Positions 31,945 to 45,873 are shown, counted from the stretch's first letter. The stretch is 64,000 bases of DNA from Scytalidium lignicola (GCA_002812745.2 NCSJ02000049.1:118464-182463); one strand, 5' to 3'. Notes: a model not told the origin generated them from the letters alone. Made by a program: numbers and translations.

Positions 31945-33915
31945 ATCAAAGATGTTGGATTCGGTTGTGGGAAAGGCTGATGCTTTTTTACACCCGGGGA
32001 CTGGTATCTTATGTTATTATCAAAACACCTTGTTGGTCTTGAATATTATCTAATTACATGACCGGCTCGACTTCGTACAGGAGACGGGAGACGGACATCA
32101 AGGTTCGGCTGTAGGCTTAATAAGAGTTTGATATGGAATCAGGTAAAGTGGAAAGCGAAATCGGTTTCACTCGAATTAGAACATTTCTATGATTTTATAC
32201 TTGGCCCACATTTCTACAAGCACCAGCCCGTTATAGCTAGCCTTATTAAGATCTCTGCAGTAGCCAGCGATCCCCACTCTATCGGTGTATGTCGCACGTG
32301 AAAGACAAGCTTTCTGCCTGAGGAGTTGTTGACCTCGGTGGACCTCCGAGGCACTGATTTCGTCCACGAGTTTATTCAAGACGACATACATATCTCGACC
32401 AATCTACTAATAACATCGGATTCAATAGCTCCTCTACGTATTGTCAAGAGTTAGGATCCTATCACGTAGTGGCTTATGTGTTGAGGACTTGATTTATTTA
32501 AATGGCTGGTGGTTTGGAAACCCTTTCCCTACGTCGTTTCTTTGCGCCTGGTATCAGACGCTGTACGACTCCTCGCTGTTCCTTTGCTTCTTGTTCTTCT
32601 TGTTCTGCTTCGTTGAGAAATCGACACAGTGTTGCAGAATCGATGAGAAAGGAACCGAATGTGTCCCCAGCTAGATCTTCAGGAGCAAAGTCTCTCAGTT
32701 CAAGCTCTAGTCCTGTATCGAGAGAGAGATTCGGTCGCCCAAATTAATGACGGAATAGCTGGGGCTTTCTACGCCACAATGAGATTGTACCTCTCTTCGT
32801 TTTATATTCGATATCCAACCCTACGACAACACGAATACTTCCATTTGTCTCAAGCATGTGATCGTCAGCTAAGTTTGTTATATCCTTTTGCAGATAATTG
32901 TCTTGTCGGAATAGATTTAATCCCGACCCGTTCTCACTTTAACAGCCTTTTGGGGTTGTCCAGTAAATGCTTTGCAGTGTCACGTGGAGATGGCTGACCA
33001 ATGCAAGGTCTAAAATAAAGTTAGCTATTAAGTTACAGGCTAGTGTATATATAAATGAGGGTAAACATACAATAGAGTGTTTGTTCTACTGTGAAGCCAA
33101 TTTCGCTTCCCTGTAGTTGAGATGACGAGGGATTGTAAGGTCAGATCTTGATTCCATGCCAGGCGAGCACCTTCTAGCTTCATCGTTCTCCATAGGCACC
33201 ATAAATACTTAGAAGTCTAGAACACTTGCAGCATTGCGTGTAGAAATTGTCATATTGCTGTGCGCGTATCAGTAGCTTCGACCGCGGGGTTCTTACACGT
33301 ATTAGTTATCAAGCTGCGATCTAGTTCCTGATGACCTCATCTCTCAGGCCTTTGGTCGGGGTCCTTACGGGAATCGGCGATGGCGCGACGAGGCTGCGGG
33401 CTCTGAAATTTGCTTGGTGGCGGGGTATGTTGGTCTGGGAGTCAGCCAGAAAGGGCCAGGCCGCGCAAATTAGAAATCCAGCCCCAGGCACAAATTGTCT
33501 CCCCTAACGAGTAACGCAGGTTTGTCGAATCCGGATAGTCAAGTCAAGCGTTGTCAAGCCAAAGCCAATCCACAGCCCGTACATTTTATTTTGCCCCGCC
33601 AAGATCACTAACTACTGGTCGACTATCTGCTCCCGATTTCAAACCCTTCGATTTTCCTCTTTGCATTGCGCGTGCTTCCTCTTCTTTCCCTACATATATA
33701 CCCTCCGGCTCGCCTTTCTCTTTTTGCGTTTTGTTATTTGCCACTTTGGCGGTAGCACATAAATCACAGTCAAGCTGTTTTCCTCGTCGATCAAACGAAC
33801 TTTACGATCCGGCGTCTCTGGTTTTTCCATTGCGGCTGCAGCGAGTATTCAACACCAGTCTCCACTGGCCCAGCAGAACAGTGCGAGTCTCCTAGTCAGG
33901 AGCACCGAGAGAAGG
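31945..33915. other. Long upstream region of TRR1
   Basis: About 2 kb with no supported gene. Short open frames near 32441-32997 and 33551-33895 are low-complexity and lack domains. The CCCCT near 33501 could be a stress-response element; this is weak evidence because the motif is short. The part from about 33550 is CT-rich and likely the 5' leader of TRR1. Confidence 0.45.
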
Positions 33916-35069
33916 ATGCATAGCAAGGTGGTTATTATTGGGTCTGGCCCAGCAGCTCACACTGCAGCCATCTACCTTGCGCGGGCTGAGCTACAGCGTA
34001 AGTGGGCGCGTTCTGATTTTCCTGAAGCCCCACAAGAATGATACTGATCTGGGCCTATAGCTGTCTTATACGAAGGCTTCCTTGCCAACGGAATTGCCGC
34101 TGGAGGGCAATTAACCACCACTACTGAGATAGAGAACTTTCCTGGTTTTCCAAAAGCAATCCATGGCGCAGAACTTATGGATGCCATGCGCGCCCAATCC
34201 GAGCGCTTTGGCACCAAGATCATAACAGAAACCGTCGCCAAAGTCGACCTGTCGAAACGACCCTTCAGATACTGGGCTGAATATGAAGAAGACAAGGAAC
34301 CTCACACCGCAGATGCCGTCATCATTGCCACCGGGGCATCAGCGAGGCGATTAGGGCTTCCAGGAGAGGAGAAATACTGGCAGAACGGTGTCTCTGCTTG
34401 TGCTGTGTGCGATGGTGCAGTCCCAATCTTTAGAAACAAGCCTTTGGTCGTCATTGGAGGAGGAGACTCCGCCGCCGAAGAAGCCATGTTCCTGACCAAG
34501 TATGGCTCCCACGTCACAGTTCTCGTACGCAGGGATAAATTAAGGGCATCGAAAACTATGGCGAAACGGCTGCTGGCTAACAAGAAAGTCACGGTGAAAT
34601 TCCACCACGTTGGCTCTGAAATCAAGGGCGACGACAGGGGATTGATGTCACACATGGTTATCAAGAATGTCATTACGGGCCAAGAGGAGACCATAGAGGC
34701 AAATGGACTTTTCTATGCTGTTGGTCATGATCCTGCCACTGAGATTGTCAAGGGCCAGGTCACGACTGATGATCAAGGATATATTATAACCACGCCGGGA
34801 ACGACTTTCACGAGCGTCGAAGGTGTCTTTGCTGCAGGTGATGTTCAGGATAAGAGATATAGACAGGCTATTACCAGTGCAGGTATGTCACACACACACA
34901 CACACACACACACACTAATTCCCTTGCAACTAAACTGCTCGAATTATTGCTAACATGGATTACTCTAGGTTCTGGTTGCATGGCTGCTCTCGAGGCAGAA
35001 AAGTATTTGGCCGAGAAAGAAGATGAGGAGGCGGGATTAGAGAACGGCATTAAACAAGCACAATTGTAA
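33916..35069 (+). CDS. TRR1: Thioredoxin reductase (NADPH)
   Basis: Predicted 334-aa low-molecular-weight thioredoxin reductase from exons 33916-33997, 34061-34882 and 34969-35069. It has the N-terminal FAD-binding [16 protein letters not shown], the redox-active CAVC at Cys141 and Cys144, the NADPH-binding [14 protein letters not shown] with a following RRDKLRAS, and the C-terminal FAD motif [21 protein letters not shown]. The split after exon 2 rejoins as [15 protein letters not shown]. The enzyme reduces thioredoxin in the cytosol using NADPH. Length matches fungal enzymes. Intron 2 holds a CA dinucleotide repeat. Confidence 0.97.
34889..34915 (+). repeat. CA dinucleotide repeat in TRR1 intron 2
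   Basis: Thirteen and a half CA units starting six bases after the first base of the intron donor. Being intronic, length changes should not affect the protein. Confidence 0.9.
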
Positions 35070-35519
35070 CGGAGTTTTCTTGTGGTTCCTGGAATTGGCT
35101 ATAGATATCTATTTTTTCATTGTGCTAGAAAATGCACGTTAGAGCAGGGTAGAGAAGATGCCCTGGTATAAGGAATAGAAATTTTTCGATCTCCTCTTCA
35201 TCTCTGAGCACATCATAACATGAGGGGGTGAGAATATCAATCACGTGCTCGTAGCCTCGGCATTCTGGCTCGCCTGGACCCATGAGGCTGAAGGTAAGGG
35301 GAAACTCACGCTAATTAATGATTTGTCCATGAACACAGCCCCGTTATTGCAATCCACCCTCAGCGAAGGACTCAAGCTCGCCAGCTTTAGATTATTATCT
35401 TTCCCGACACTCATTTTTACTACACTTTCTACTAACAATTGGAGAATCCGTTGCAATTAAGTCACTCATTAAAATCTCGTTGCGATCAGCGAACCAAAGC
35501 CCGACTAGATGGTCTAACA
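35070..35519. other. Spacer, TRR1 to GUP1
   Basis: 450 bases containing the TRR1 3' region and the GUP1 promoter. No other feature seen. Confidence 0.5.
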
Positions 35520-37744
35520 ATGACTCCCTTTTCCTACATCCGGAGTATCTATTCCCTGGAGACACTCGACACACGATTCACCAATTCTACTTCCGTGCCA
35601 TACAAGCCAACTTCAAATAACCATATCGACTCATCGAAAAAGGACGATGCTGCACCAGCGAACAGAGCCAGAACAGACCGTAATGGACAGCCGGTAGCAC
35701 ACCCGGTAGCACAGCCCTCAAGATGGAACACTCCAGAATTCTACGTGTATTATCTTGTTTTTTTAACCGTTGTGCCTTATATGTTCTGGATTACGTATGA
35801 AGTGTCTAGACGTTAGTATTCATCTGGAAATGCTCCCCTGTTCTCGGGAGGTTTCAAAGCCCTGACATTTTTTGTTAATAGCTTCCGATCCTAATTATGG
35901 GAAATACCAATATCTCCTCTCTCCGGGCTGGATTCCTGGACGAAAGATTGTATAGTCCCCCTTTTTTTTAAATAATATTTTTTATAGAAATATGAGGGGA
36001 GAGATCGTGGTATGCTGACAGAGGACCCTAGGATCTGTCAGACGCACAGTATTCAAGCTTTCGAAGAAATATACCTTATCTCTCCTGGCTTCTTCTCCTA
36101 CACCCCCTTTTTCGACGATTTTACAATGCCTTGCGTCCTGTATCTCTCCCGTCATCTTCGCTGAGAATAAATGGGAACTCTGGAAGTCCTTCCCTCGCGG
36201 ATGGAGAAGCGCGGTTGTCACAGAGGGCATCGTTTGATTTCGGGTTTGCCCTGATATTTCTATGCGCTCTCCATGGATTTTCGGCGCTGAAGGTGCTTGT
36301 GATCCTTTCTACCAACTTTTTTATTTGTACCACTCTACCTCGAAAGTATATTCCTGCGGCTACTTGGGTGTTCAATATTGGCACGCTATTTGCCAATGAG
36401 CTGGGTCGGGGTTATAAATATGCAGCTATTGCGAACTTCATATCTCCTGTCGCTGATATTGCGAGCCAAAGAGAAAGTCTACTGCATATTTGGGGAGCAT
36501 GGCTTGATAGTTATGGTGGTATAATGAGGAGATGGGAAGTTCTGTTCAATCTTACAGTGTTAAGGTTGATCAGTTTCAACATGGATTATTATTGGAGTCT
36601 TGATAGACGGGCTGGAAGCCCAATAGAGGTATGCATTCCAGAAAAAACAAGGATGTCACTTTCAGCGCTGATAGCACTAAGAAGAAACAACTCGACCCCT
36701 CCAATCTCTCTGAGCGAGACCGTATGTCCATCCCCGCGGACGCTAAGAACTACTCTTTCCGCAACTATATTGCCTTCGCCCTTTACGCGCCTCTGTACTT
36801 GACAGGCCCCATAATGACCTTCAATGAGTATGTCTCTCAAGGGAAATACGCACCCAACACTATCTCGACTTCACGTACTATAAAATATGGCATCCGGTTC
36901 CTGCTCTGTCTCCTCTGCATGGAACTATTACTTCACTTTAACTACTGCGTTGCCATCGCAAAAGCCAATCCTAATTGGGGTGATTATACTGCTGCACAAA
37001 CAAGCTTGCTGTCATTCTTCAATCTCCATGTTATTTGGCTGAAGCTACTTATTCCATGGCGCTTCTTCCGCCTCTGGGCCTTGATCGACGGTATCGACCC
37101 ACCGGAGAACATGGTTCGCTGTGTATCAAATAACCCCTCTACGATAGCATTTTGGCGTGGTTGGCATAAGAGCTTCAATCGATGGTTAATACGATATATA
37201 TACATCCCCCTTGGAGGTTCAAGTTCAAAGGACTGGGTCTCAATCGCGAGATCCGTCCTGAATTACATCGCTGTCTTTACCTTTGTAGCATTATGGCACG
37301 ATATTAGCCTCAACTTATTGATCTGGGGTTGGCTCATCGTGTTATTCATGTTGCCGGAAGTCATTGGGCGCATGCTCTTCCCCAGGAAGAGATGGCTGAA
37401 TCGACCCAGGACCTATCAGGTCATTCGTGGATTCGGTGTTACGGCTAATCTTTTAATGATGATGGCTGCTAATCTTGTTGGGTTTGCTGTTGGCGTTGAT
37501 GGATTGAAGAGCATTGTTTCTAATATCTTTCATGATTATCATGGTAAGTGACTTTTTTTTTGTTTTGGCTCCTGCAGCATGACNTTTTTATTTTCTCTCT
37601 ACTATTAGATGGATGAATTGCTAATTTGACTCTTTAGGCTTCGTGTTTTTGATCGCTTCGATATTAGCGTTCTTTGTGGCTGTTCAAGTCATGTTTGAAG
37701 TTCGGGAAAGCGAAACGAGGCGGGGCATCTATTTGAAATTCTAA
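35520..37744 (+). CDS. GUP1: MBOAT protein Gup1 (GPI-anchor remodelling O-acyltransferase)
   Basis: Predicted 641-aa multi-pass membrane protein from exons 35520-35811, 35882-35949, 36032-36628, 36682-37543 and 37638-37744. Junctions rebuild family sequence: VSR-PSDPNYGKYQYLLSPGWIPGRKI, then DLSDAQYSSFRRNIPYL, and GSPIE-KKQLDPSNLSERDR. MBOAT landmarks are LTGPIMTFNEYVSQ, WRFFRLWALIDGIDPPENM, FWRGWHKSFNRWLIRYIYIPLGG and the histidine in FVALWHDISL. Gup1 works in the ER membrane and adds a C26 acyl chain to GPI lipids; older work named it for glycerol uptake. The short second exon is 68 bases. An N (37584) lies only in the last intron. Confidence 0.95.
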
Positions 37745-38308
37745 GATCTCTTTTTCTATGCTTGAGAATTATTCTGGGGATATTAAAAAAAAGGAATGAT
37801 ATAGGATTTTTTTTTTGTTTGNTTTTGTTTTGTTTTTGCCATCATTTGCATACAAAAAGGAGGGAGGGCGGGGTTGGAAGCCGGGATTTGCGGTTAGAAT
37901 ATTGTTATTTTAATACTGTAACTCTAGGAGGAGCTAATCATACCTACTACGTTCATGGGGATTATATCAATACTGTTTTCTAGCTTTGACAAAGTAATGC
38001 CTGACTCAAACTGCCCATATCGGATGAAAATAATAGGTTAGGGACAACACATAAGAGCCTATCTTGCAAGGACTTTGTAGCCGGATAAAGTTCAATCATT
38101 AATGAGATATTTGGTAAAGCAACGATATTCTATATAGACAGTGCGTACATTTTCCTTGATCCTCCCAAAGAAAATTCCACCATCCGTTCCAATATATAAA
38201 TGCAATCTACCAAATACATGCCTAAACGCCGATAAATATTCGTGATACTTCCGTGACAAAGAGTGCTTGTACCAAATTAGAACTTAAGCACAGCAGATCG
38301 TACACATC
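37745..38308. other. Convergent spacer, GUP1 to ZIP transporter
   Basis: 560 bases with T-rich and G-rich runs and an N at 37822. It holds both 3' regions; no gene seen. Confidence 0.5.
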
Positions 38309-39746
38309 TCATGCCCAGGCCCCAACTAGTGCCATGAGAAGCGCTCCACTTATGACCGCCGAGAAAGCTTCTACCCTCGTTCTCCCTTTCAAAATCCCGT
38401 AACTCTTATCGCTCAGGAAATCCTCTGCAAGCAACTGCACCAATCCCGCAAAGAGCAATAATCCACTACTAATTGCATTCATGAATCCAACCATCAATAA
38501 CCCCGTGGCAGAGCGTGGATCATACAGATTGTGCACTATCAATCCTATTGCCTGGCCGATGGGTGTTGTAGTTCCATATGCAAGAACCATAAGCCATGGA
38601 CGGGGCGATGATTTCGGGAAGTTTATGGCTGCAATTCGAGATCCTAGCGCAAGACCTTCGAAAGTTTGATGGAACGATATGGCAACTAGGAAGACGATAA
38701 ATGGAGGGCCGGTGGCAACTGAGACGGCCATGCCAATAAAGACCGAGTGGAAGAGGATGCCGGCTTCTAGGAGAAGACATTGGAGAACCATTTTCTTTTG
38801 CTGTTCTTCGGCTGTGGGACCTTGTTTTTGAATGTGGTGATGAGATTCGATGTCGGAATCTGGAGGATGGTTATAGTTCCGGGAATCTAGAGGCATGTCG
38901 ATATCATCGAGATCAGAAAGATTATCATCTTCATCTTCATCTTCGTCTTGATATTTCGGGTTTCCGTCACTAGAGTTTCCAGCAGGAGTGGAAACTGGTA
39001 ATGGAGATACTCCGGCCATGAGACCTTCAGACTCCACGTCCTTTAGCGCAATATCGTCCGGTCGATGGCCGGCACCTGAGTTTCCTGTCTTTCCATTCAA
39101 GTTGTGCTTACTTGAATTATTGATCTCATGGCTACCTAGGTCGATTTCTCCATCAGGAAGTGGCTCCCAAGAAGCTCCATGTGAATGTCCGGCCCCTCTC
39201 GTTGTTAGAAACTGTTCCAATCCAACAACGACCAGCGCAGAAAACATAGCCACGAACCCAGGGAGTGGTCGATAACCCTGGCTAAAGAAATGTGGTAGGC
39301 ATGGATCCGTAAGCGATACAAATGCTGTAGGGAGAAGGTGAACAAATGCTGTTGCTATAAGAACGCCAGTTCCAAAATGTTGGGACAGAAACACTATTCG
39401 ATTTGCTCCATCGCTTTTGGACGCTCTTCGAGATACCAATGGAAAACCGCAAGCTAGCACACATCAGATTGCATTCTTCAATCGGGAATCTGAGCGAGAT
39501 ATACCAACTGTACTCAGGACCAATATTAACACCAACGCAAAAACATGCAGAGGAGTGTTGTAAGTCCCCCTTTCATCAGAACCACAGGCAGGCTGTGGAG
39601 GATCTTCAGCTCTTCTGGCCAATTCAGCGCGGAGAAACTCTGATGGGATATCAGCCCATATGGAAGCTGGGTTGTGTTAGCAGCCGCATCTCTTTGCTTC
39701 ATCCCATCTTTGATCACATACATCGCCGCATTATAACGCTGGCCAT
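38309..39746 (-). CDS. ZIP-family zinc/iron transporter
   Basis: Predicted 443-aa transporter from exons 39746-39722, 39666-39505 and 39453-38309. The first exon is only 25 bases (MASVIMRR). Intron 1 has a CTAAC branch site just before its acceptor. The protein has a first hydrophobic segment, HVFALVLILVLSTVACGFPLV, then FGTGVLIATAFVHLLPTA, a long variable cytoplasmic loop with His- and Asp-rich stretches (GHSHG, ESHHHIQK and an acidic DEDEDEDD run), and the hallmark helix HQTFEGLALGSR, whose His and Glu bind metal. It would import zinc or iron across the plasma membrane or vacuole. The His/acid-rich loop is usual for metal sensing. Substrate is not decidable here. Confidence 0.92.
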
Positions 39747-40302
39747 GTTTATCGGGTCAAAACCGTCAATTCTCGCAATACCATTGCGCTAAACTGAGAC
39801 GTAGACCTATGACCTCTCTTCTGGACGTCTTCAACACAGTAGCCCTTGGAAACAATTTGTCTCTAGCGCGCAAAATGAATTAAAGTTCAAGATCCGGATG
39901 TCCAGGAATATAGATGCGGAATAATTGCTCGACGTCCCAATTAGTAGCTAGCGCCGGCACGTGGCGCGTGCTCCTTGTGTTCCCCAATCAGCGCCGACTT
40001 CGTGATATCTGTAAATCCGTGTTCCGAAGCTCCTCGGCTTCTTTCCGATTTTTCCCTGGACTACGCTTATATATCACTATCATCACACAGGTCACAGAAG
40101 AAAATGCTGCAATAAGTGATAATAATTTAATGCTTCAAAAGGCCTAGGGAAAATCGTCGCTAAGCCAAATGAAAAATAATGTAGGGCAACAAAATTAACT
40201 GGAATGTCACAGCTTTATATATGATAATATGGCTTGTGGAAGAAGCGTAATGAAGTGCCAACACTGAGCTATAAGGCTCTACAGATCCAAGATACNTTTT
40301 TT
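39747..40302. other. Spacer, ZIP promoter to ABCC 3' end
   Basis: About 555 bases containing the ZIP promoter. An N lies at 40296 in a T-run just downstream of the ABC transporter stop codon. No gene seen. Confidence 0.5.
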
Positions 40303-43300
40303 CTACTGCATGAGATCAACCATAGATCCCGGAACTCCTTTCTCAATAACTTTTCCCTTTCCCAAAACAACGCAATAGTCAGCATTACTCACTGCCTCCA
40401 CCCGGTGAGCAATAGTAATGACCGTACTCTCTTTCATTTCATCCCTTAAAATTTCCTGTATACGTAGTGCTGTCTCCATATCAATGCTGGCTGTCGCCTC
40501 ATCCATGATGATAATGGAACTTCTTCTCAATAAAGCACGTGCTAAGCCGACCAACTGTCTCTGTCCTTGGCTAAGGTTACGACCTCCGGTATCAATGTGC
40601 GAGTCCAATGTCCATTGATGTTTTCCTGCAATTTTAGAAAGGACTTCTAAACACTCCTCGTCGCTATATTCGTCAAGAGGGTCTAGATTCTGGCGCATGG
40701 AGCCAGGGAAAAGAACTGGCTCCTGTGCAAGAAATGTTAACCGCTTGCGCAAAGCCTGAGTATTGACCTTTGAAATATCGATGTTGTCAATCAATATCCG
40801 CCCAGATACTGGTAAGATAGTAGCAAGTAATGACAGCGCCATGGTGCTCTTGCCAGACCCTGTTCGTCCAATAAGCGCCGTCGTGCTCCCTCCCTTGATA
40901 GTAAGGGTAACGTTCGATAGTGCAGGATCTAGATGTGGAGCGTATTGTACCGTGACGTCTTCAAATACTATATCACTTCCAAGAACTGGCCAGGAAGCTG
41001 GCGGATCGATAGTTCCCGTCGGCTCTACGTCTAGGTGCAATAGCTCGACAACTCTCTCAACTGATACGAAATCCATCTGGAGCTGACCGTAAATCCTGCA
41101 AAGAGCATGGGTGGCAGTAACGAATCTGTTAGCAGCCGTTAGCACGAATGCTGTTAAGCCCGGAGACACTTTTGTATATAGTGCTATGACCGTTAGAATA
41201 AAAGTTGAGCATGCTGAGAGGTTGTCAAATCGATATGACAACCATGCTTGGAGACTCCAATAGAAATGGTCCATTTTCTGGAAGGTATCCGTAACGTCAA
41301 ACACTCGCTGTTGGAAACGGTATTGTGCACAGAATGCTCGAATGGTGGTCAAGCCTTCTGTGAGAGCTCCAAAGTTTGTGAGTAGTGGACTCAGAGACAC
41401 CATTTCAAGACGGCGAAGGCTCTGAGATGTTGGGATAAAGTGCAGAAATATGACAACAAACGACGCGGAGAGACCTATCGCAAATATGAGGAATATTGGC
41501 GTGACTGATGCAATGACTATAATAGAAGTTACGAATGTGATAGATTGAAGTGCCATGATTTGGAAGATAGTACTAATATTCCCATCCACAGTGTTGATGT
41601 CAGAAGTCAGACGATTCATCAATCGACCAACTGGAGTGATATCGTAAAACCGAAAGGTGGCATGGGTGACTCGAATTATGACCTTCTCAAACAAGAATTT
41701 ACCGGCCTTATAGACAATTACAAGCATAAATGCTTGACAGATAAGGTAGGCAGTCGATTGCGCAATAGCGATTATCAAGTAGAGAAGCAGCCAGGGCCTC
41801 ACATTCACCTCCGGGGATGGTAAGTTTCCGAATAGTCCTGACAAGAGGAATTCTACTGGTCGATTATATGCCTCTCCCCACTGCTTGAGAAAGTAACTTT
41901 GGCCAATATCAACTATCCGGTATAATGCCATTACCCATATCAGGACAAACCACCACTTCAATGTTCCAGCTTTGATGTATTCCCAATATGTCGCTGCTTG
42001 AACACCTCCATGTGCTCGATGCTCGTCCTCGATGAACTTCTCGGGTATTGCAGCGTTGGTTTGCACGTTCTCTCTTTGGTTGTTTTCATCATTTATAGAC
42101 TCAGATGATCGAACTCGGTGTAAGGTCTCAGAAGTGATAGATCCAGGGTCCAAAACTTTAGTTCGCCCGTAACATATCTCAACTATCTTTGACGCTATTC
42201 CAAGGCACAGCTCAGTTCGGTGGGTAACGAGTATTGTTGTTCGGCCCTTAAGCAACGGACCTGCGATACATTTGCGTACGATTAACTCTGCTGTCTCCTG
42301 ATCTAGAGCTGAAAGTGGATCGTCCAACAGGAGTATTTTAGCTCTAGAGTAAACTGCTCTTGCTAAAGCCACGCGAGCTCTTTGTCCTCCAGAAAGGCCA
42401 ATGCCATTTTCACCTATCATCGAGAGATCGCCATCCTTGAAATTTGCCATGTCCGGAATTAGGGCACAAGCTTCCAGGACCTGCTTGTAACGAACCTCAT
42501 CGTATGGAGCAGAAAAGAGAATGTTTTCTCTAATGCTCATACTCTGAAGCCATGGAGTCTGCGCACAATAACCAATCATCTCCCCCACACGGTGATATTC
42601 TCCACTTCGTAAATCAAGTTCACCAAGTAGAGCCTGTAACAAAGCAGTTTTTCCAGCTCCTACCTCTCCAAATATAACCGTCAAGCCAGGCTGGAAAGAA
42701 AAATTAATATCATAAAGGATGCTCTCACTCGCCCCTGGCCAAGCAAATGAAGCATGCTTCAACTCAATATCACCACTCAAGCTAGAAGCTGCATCTGCAT
42801 CTGGCTTATCCGGTTCATTCATAAAATCTTCAATACGCCCAGCCGAAATTTTTGCATTCAGTATCACAGTGATAAGGTTAGGTACCTCACGAAGAGTGTT
42901 TTCTAGCATTGAAAAGAGTTGAAGAGCGGGAAATGCAATGTCTATCCGTAACGGTTTACCAGCCCAAATCGTATATGCATAAAATGCAGCCACTGGGAAT
43001 AATCCATTTGAGAACGTATTGGTGAAGCCAATTAGGACTCGAAAAATGCTAGTTATTATTCGGAGTCTGAGCTCATTTTGCCTTGACTCCATGATGCGAG
43101 CAAGCCATACATCCTGCCATCCATACCACCTGAGATGCCGGCTAGGTAGATACATTAACACTGCATAGTGAAACATCTTTAGTGATGTCTGTACTTACAT
43201 AGAGTCTACAAGTTGCGAGATTCTGTGCAACTTATCATCAGTAGCTGTTCTTCGCTCTCTCTCCCAATGTAGCAGTGCTTTAGACAACAAGGCGTTTATG

Positions 43301-45024
43301 GCCTGGGCGATGAATACAGTTACAATACCAATCAAACATGGCCAACCTAAAAGTTTCCATATAAGTATAACAGAAAATATCAGACCGAACGGTTGTGTAA
43401 TGAACATCGAAAAATCCCAAAACCTAATGTCTGTTAGCACAACATATCGGAAAGGGAAGCTGAGAACTGCCTACCGTTGAGAGATCTCCCACACATCAAA
43501 ACTATGGTTATTGCTCAGTTATAGGGCTCAAAAATGAGTTGCTAGAACTTACCGCATTAAGTTCATAATCTTGCCCATAGTTGCGAGGTCCTTCGACTTG
43601 TCTACGGGTTTACGCATCTTGTAAGACCCACGGAGAAAGCGAAATGGTCTCATAATATAATCAATAACTTTCTGTGTCGGTGAATGAGTTGTGCTTTTCG
43701 TTGTTCCATTTGATCCATTGAGCTCTTCTTGTGCGACTGGTTTAGCGCTAACGCTGACTACTTTCCTTGAGAGCGTTTTCTCATATAACATTGTTATCAT
43801 TTCACCCCGAGACCTCTCAAAGGCACGTCTTTGATACCAGAGAGCAAAAACTGCAGATTGACTTGCAATCAAGCGAACTAAAAGTGCTATGAAAGCGTAT
43901 GTGAAAACCGCACTCCGCGGGGATTTTGGGTTCTCCATAGATTGAAGAATTTTCTGCAAGAGAACTGGTGCAGAGAGACCTATGAAGGTATTAGAGATAT
44001 AATGCGTCATAAATAATGACTAGAGTTATACATACCTCCAAAGAGTTCGACAAAGGCAAAGAGAGATATTCGAACAAGATCCATACCATTGGCTATAAAG
44101 ATGCGTCTCCAGAGAGATCCGTGAAGCTCTTTAAACTGATCATGCAGAAATCGATGTTGAAATTCATAACTTAGAGTCCAGACATCCTCATCATTGATCT
44201 GCCTAGAATTTCCTACAGAGATGAGGGGGGCCATCCAGGAGACAGTCATAAACTGCCATAGTGTCAAGTTATCCTCAGGACTACGGAGTTTAGAGGTAGA
44301 TTGTGCGAATGGAGGACTTATTTGGTCGTTCTTCCACCGTGGATCGCGCATTGGCATTAGCAAGATAATGACGGCAGCAGCGACTGCTGACAAGAAGACA
44401 AGAACTACGGCTGCAATTTCCAATCGTAGCTGTGAGGAATTGCCACTTAGAATAAGAGATTGTGAGATGAGAATGCTGCCAATTATGATAAGAACAGACT
44501 TTGAAGTAAATGACGGCCGACGAATAGCAATCATAAAGCTTGTGCAAGCCCAAGACCCAGCGGGAAAGACCATTTCCATCCGAAATTTTGGATAGAAAAC
44601 TAAAAATGTTTGGGCCAAAACTCCAACAACTGAGAATAACAACAAGAGGAGCGTTTTTAGCCCCAATTGTGTTCTCTCTCTGGGATTGCCCTCTCGTTCC
44701 TGGCGAGGTTCCTCGACAAAGGGCCGCATCCACTGCGGGGCGGTAAAGGAGAGAGAACGAAACAGCCATTTTAGCAGGAAAATAACAAGAATACAAACCG
44801 ACACAAGTGCTGGTATAGCTGAGATGAATTCATAGAAACAACTCTCAAAATGAGCGTTAACTGGATCCTATTTCACCGTCAGTATCGATGTATGCCGTCT
44901 CGTTACTTGATGCCAAGAAAGGTAAATAGGGACACACCCAGATCTGCGAGCAATGTATTGGGCCAACCAGCTTATGATGAAGGAAGCTGCTCGATGCAAC
45001 CTCCTGGATCGTGAACTCTGCCAT
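40303..45024 (-). CDS. ABCC-type (MRP-like) ABC transporter
   Basis: Predicted 1478-aa full ABC transporter from six exons: 45024-44938, 44867-44036, 43979-43553, 43501-43475, 43423-43199 and 43141-40303. The fourth exon is just 27 bases (FDVWEISQ), and all phases fit. Layout: an N-terminal hydrophobic TMD0, first membrane domain, NBD1 (Walker A GEVGAGKTAL, signature LSGGQRARVALARA, Walker B ILLLDDPLSALD), second membrane domain, NBD2 (Walker A GRTGSGKSTM, signature LSQGQRQLVGLARALL, Walker B IIIMDEATASID). NBD1 has Asp in place of the catalytic Glu, the usual ABCC asymmetry. Such pumps export glutathione conjugates, drugs or secondary metabolites. The first exon and its donor are less certain than the rest. 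No toxin or biosynthetic cluster is adjacent. Confidence 0.9.
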
Positions 45025-45873
45025 GAATGAATTCACAGCGTTCCAGACCCAGGATTCTGTTGTATAATTGGAAGTAGACAATCGAGGATGAGATTGGTGG
45101 GTAAGGTCCCGAATCAAAAGCCGATGATGTCCCGAGCCTTACTCTTAACTTCAAGCCTTGCCTAAAGAGACACTTCAAGATGAAGGTCTCTTCTCTTTTA
45201 AAGATACACAATACATTTAATAGATCCTTTTCTATTTATCTGTTAAAATTGATAGGATGACAGAAGAGGCTTTGGTTAATTACATCCTATGAAAGAATAC
45301 ATTATACAAGACAAATTAGTGCGACGTTGCAACATTTCGCGAGTTTATACCTTGTTGTCTACGACATTTGGGGCTTCCGCAATGTTTGAAAATAATTATA
45401 AAACAATTATTAATATGAAGCAAGCATCTTTCTAGAGTGGTTTCTAGATACGTCATCTTATTTTTGAGACTTCATCCATGTTACGTAAATGCTAATATCA
45501 GAATTTGAACTATATAAATTGTTCGATTTCCATGCTCTTTTGATCGACAGGCTATGAGTTTGATGGTAGAGTTGAAAGTCCATAGACCTAGGAATATTTT
45601 CAACACCTCAAACACCACTATTGAGGATCCCGTTTTCCAGTCATCATAACTTTATTCTATCAGGTCTGATTGAATGTCTTCACCGTTGGTGGGTATCGAA
45701 AATATGATACCTTGGGCTGCTCGTATTAAATAGAAAACCGTTTAGAGGATTTGGAGTCACATAATAACTAAAAAAGGGCCATCGATTCTTTGTTGGAATG
45801 CGTCAATTTGTGATCGCTATGATATTGTGCAATAGCAAAAAAACCCGTTCCATAACCCCTAAAAAGAAACCAT
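45025..45873. other. ABCC promoter and RPL23 3' side
   Basis: 850 bases between two minus-strand genes. AT-rich, with no recognised coding or repeat feature. Confidence 0.5.

Noticed and set aside
32441..32997. Serine/arginine-rich open frames upstream of TRR1
   Set aside because: Low complexity, overlapping frames, no start context or splice partner.
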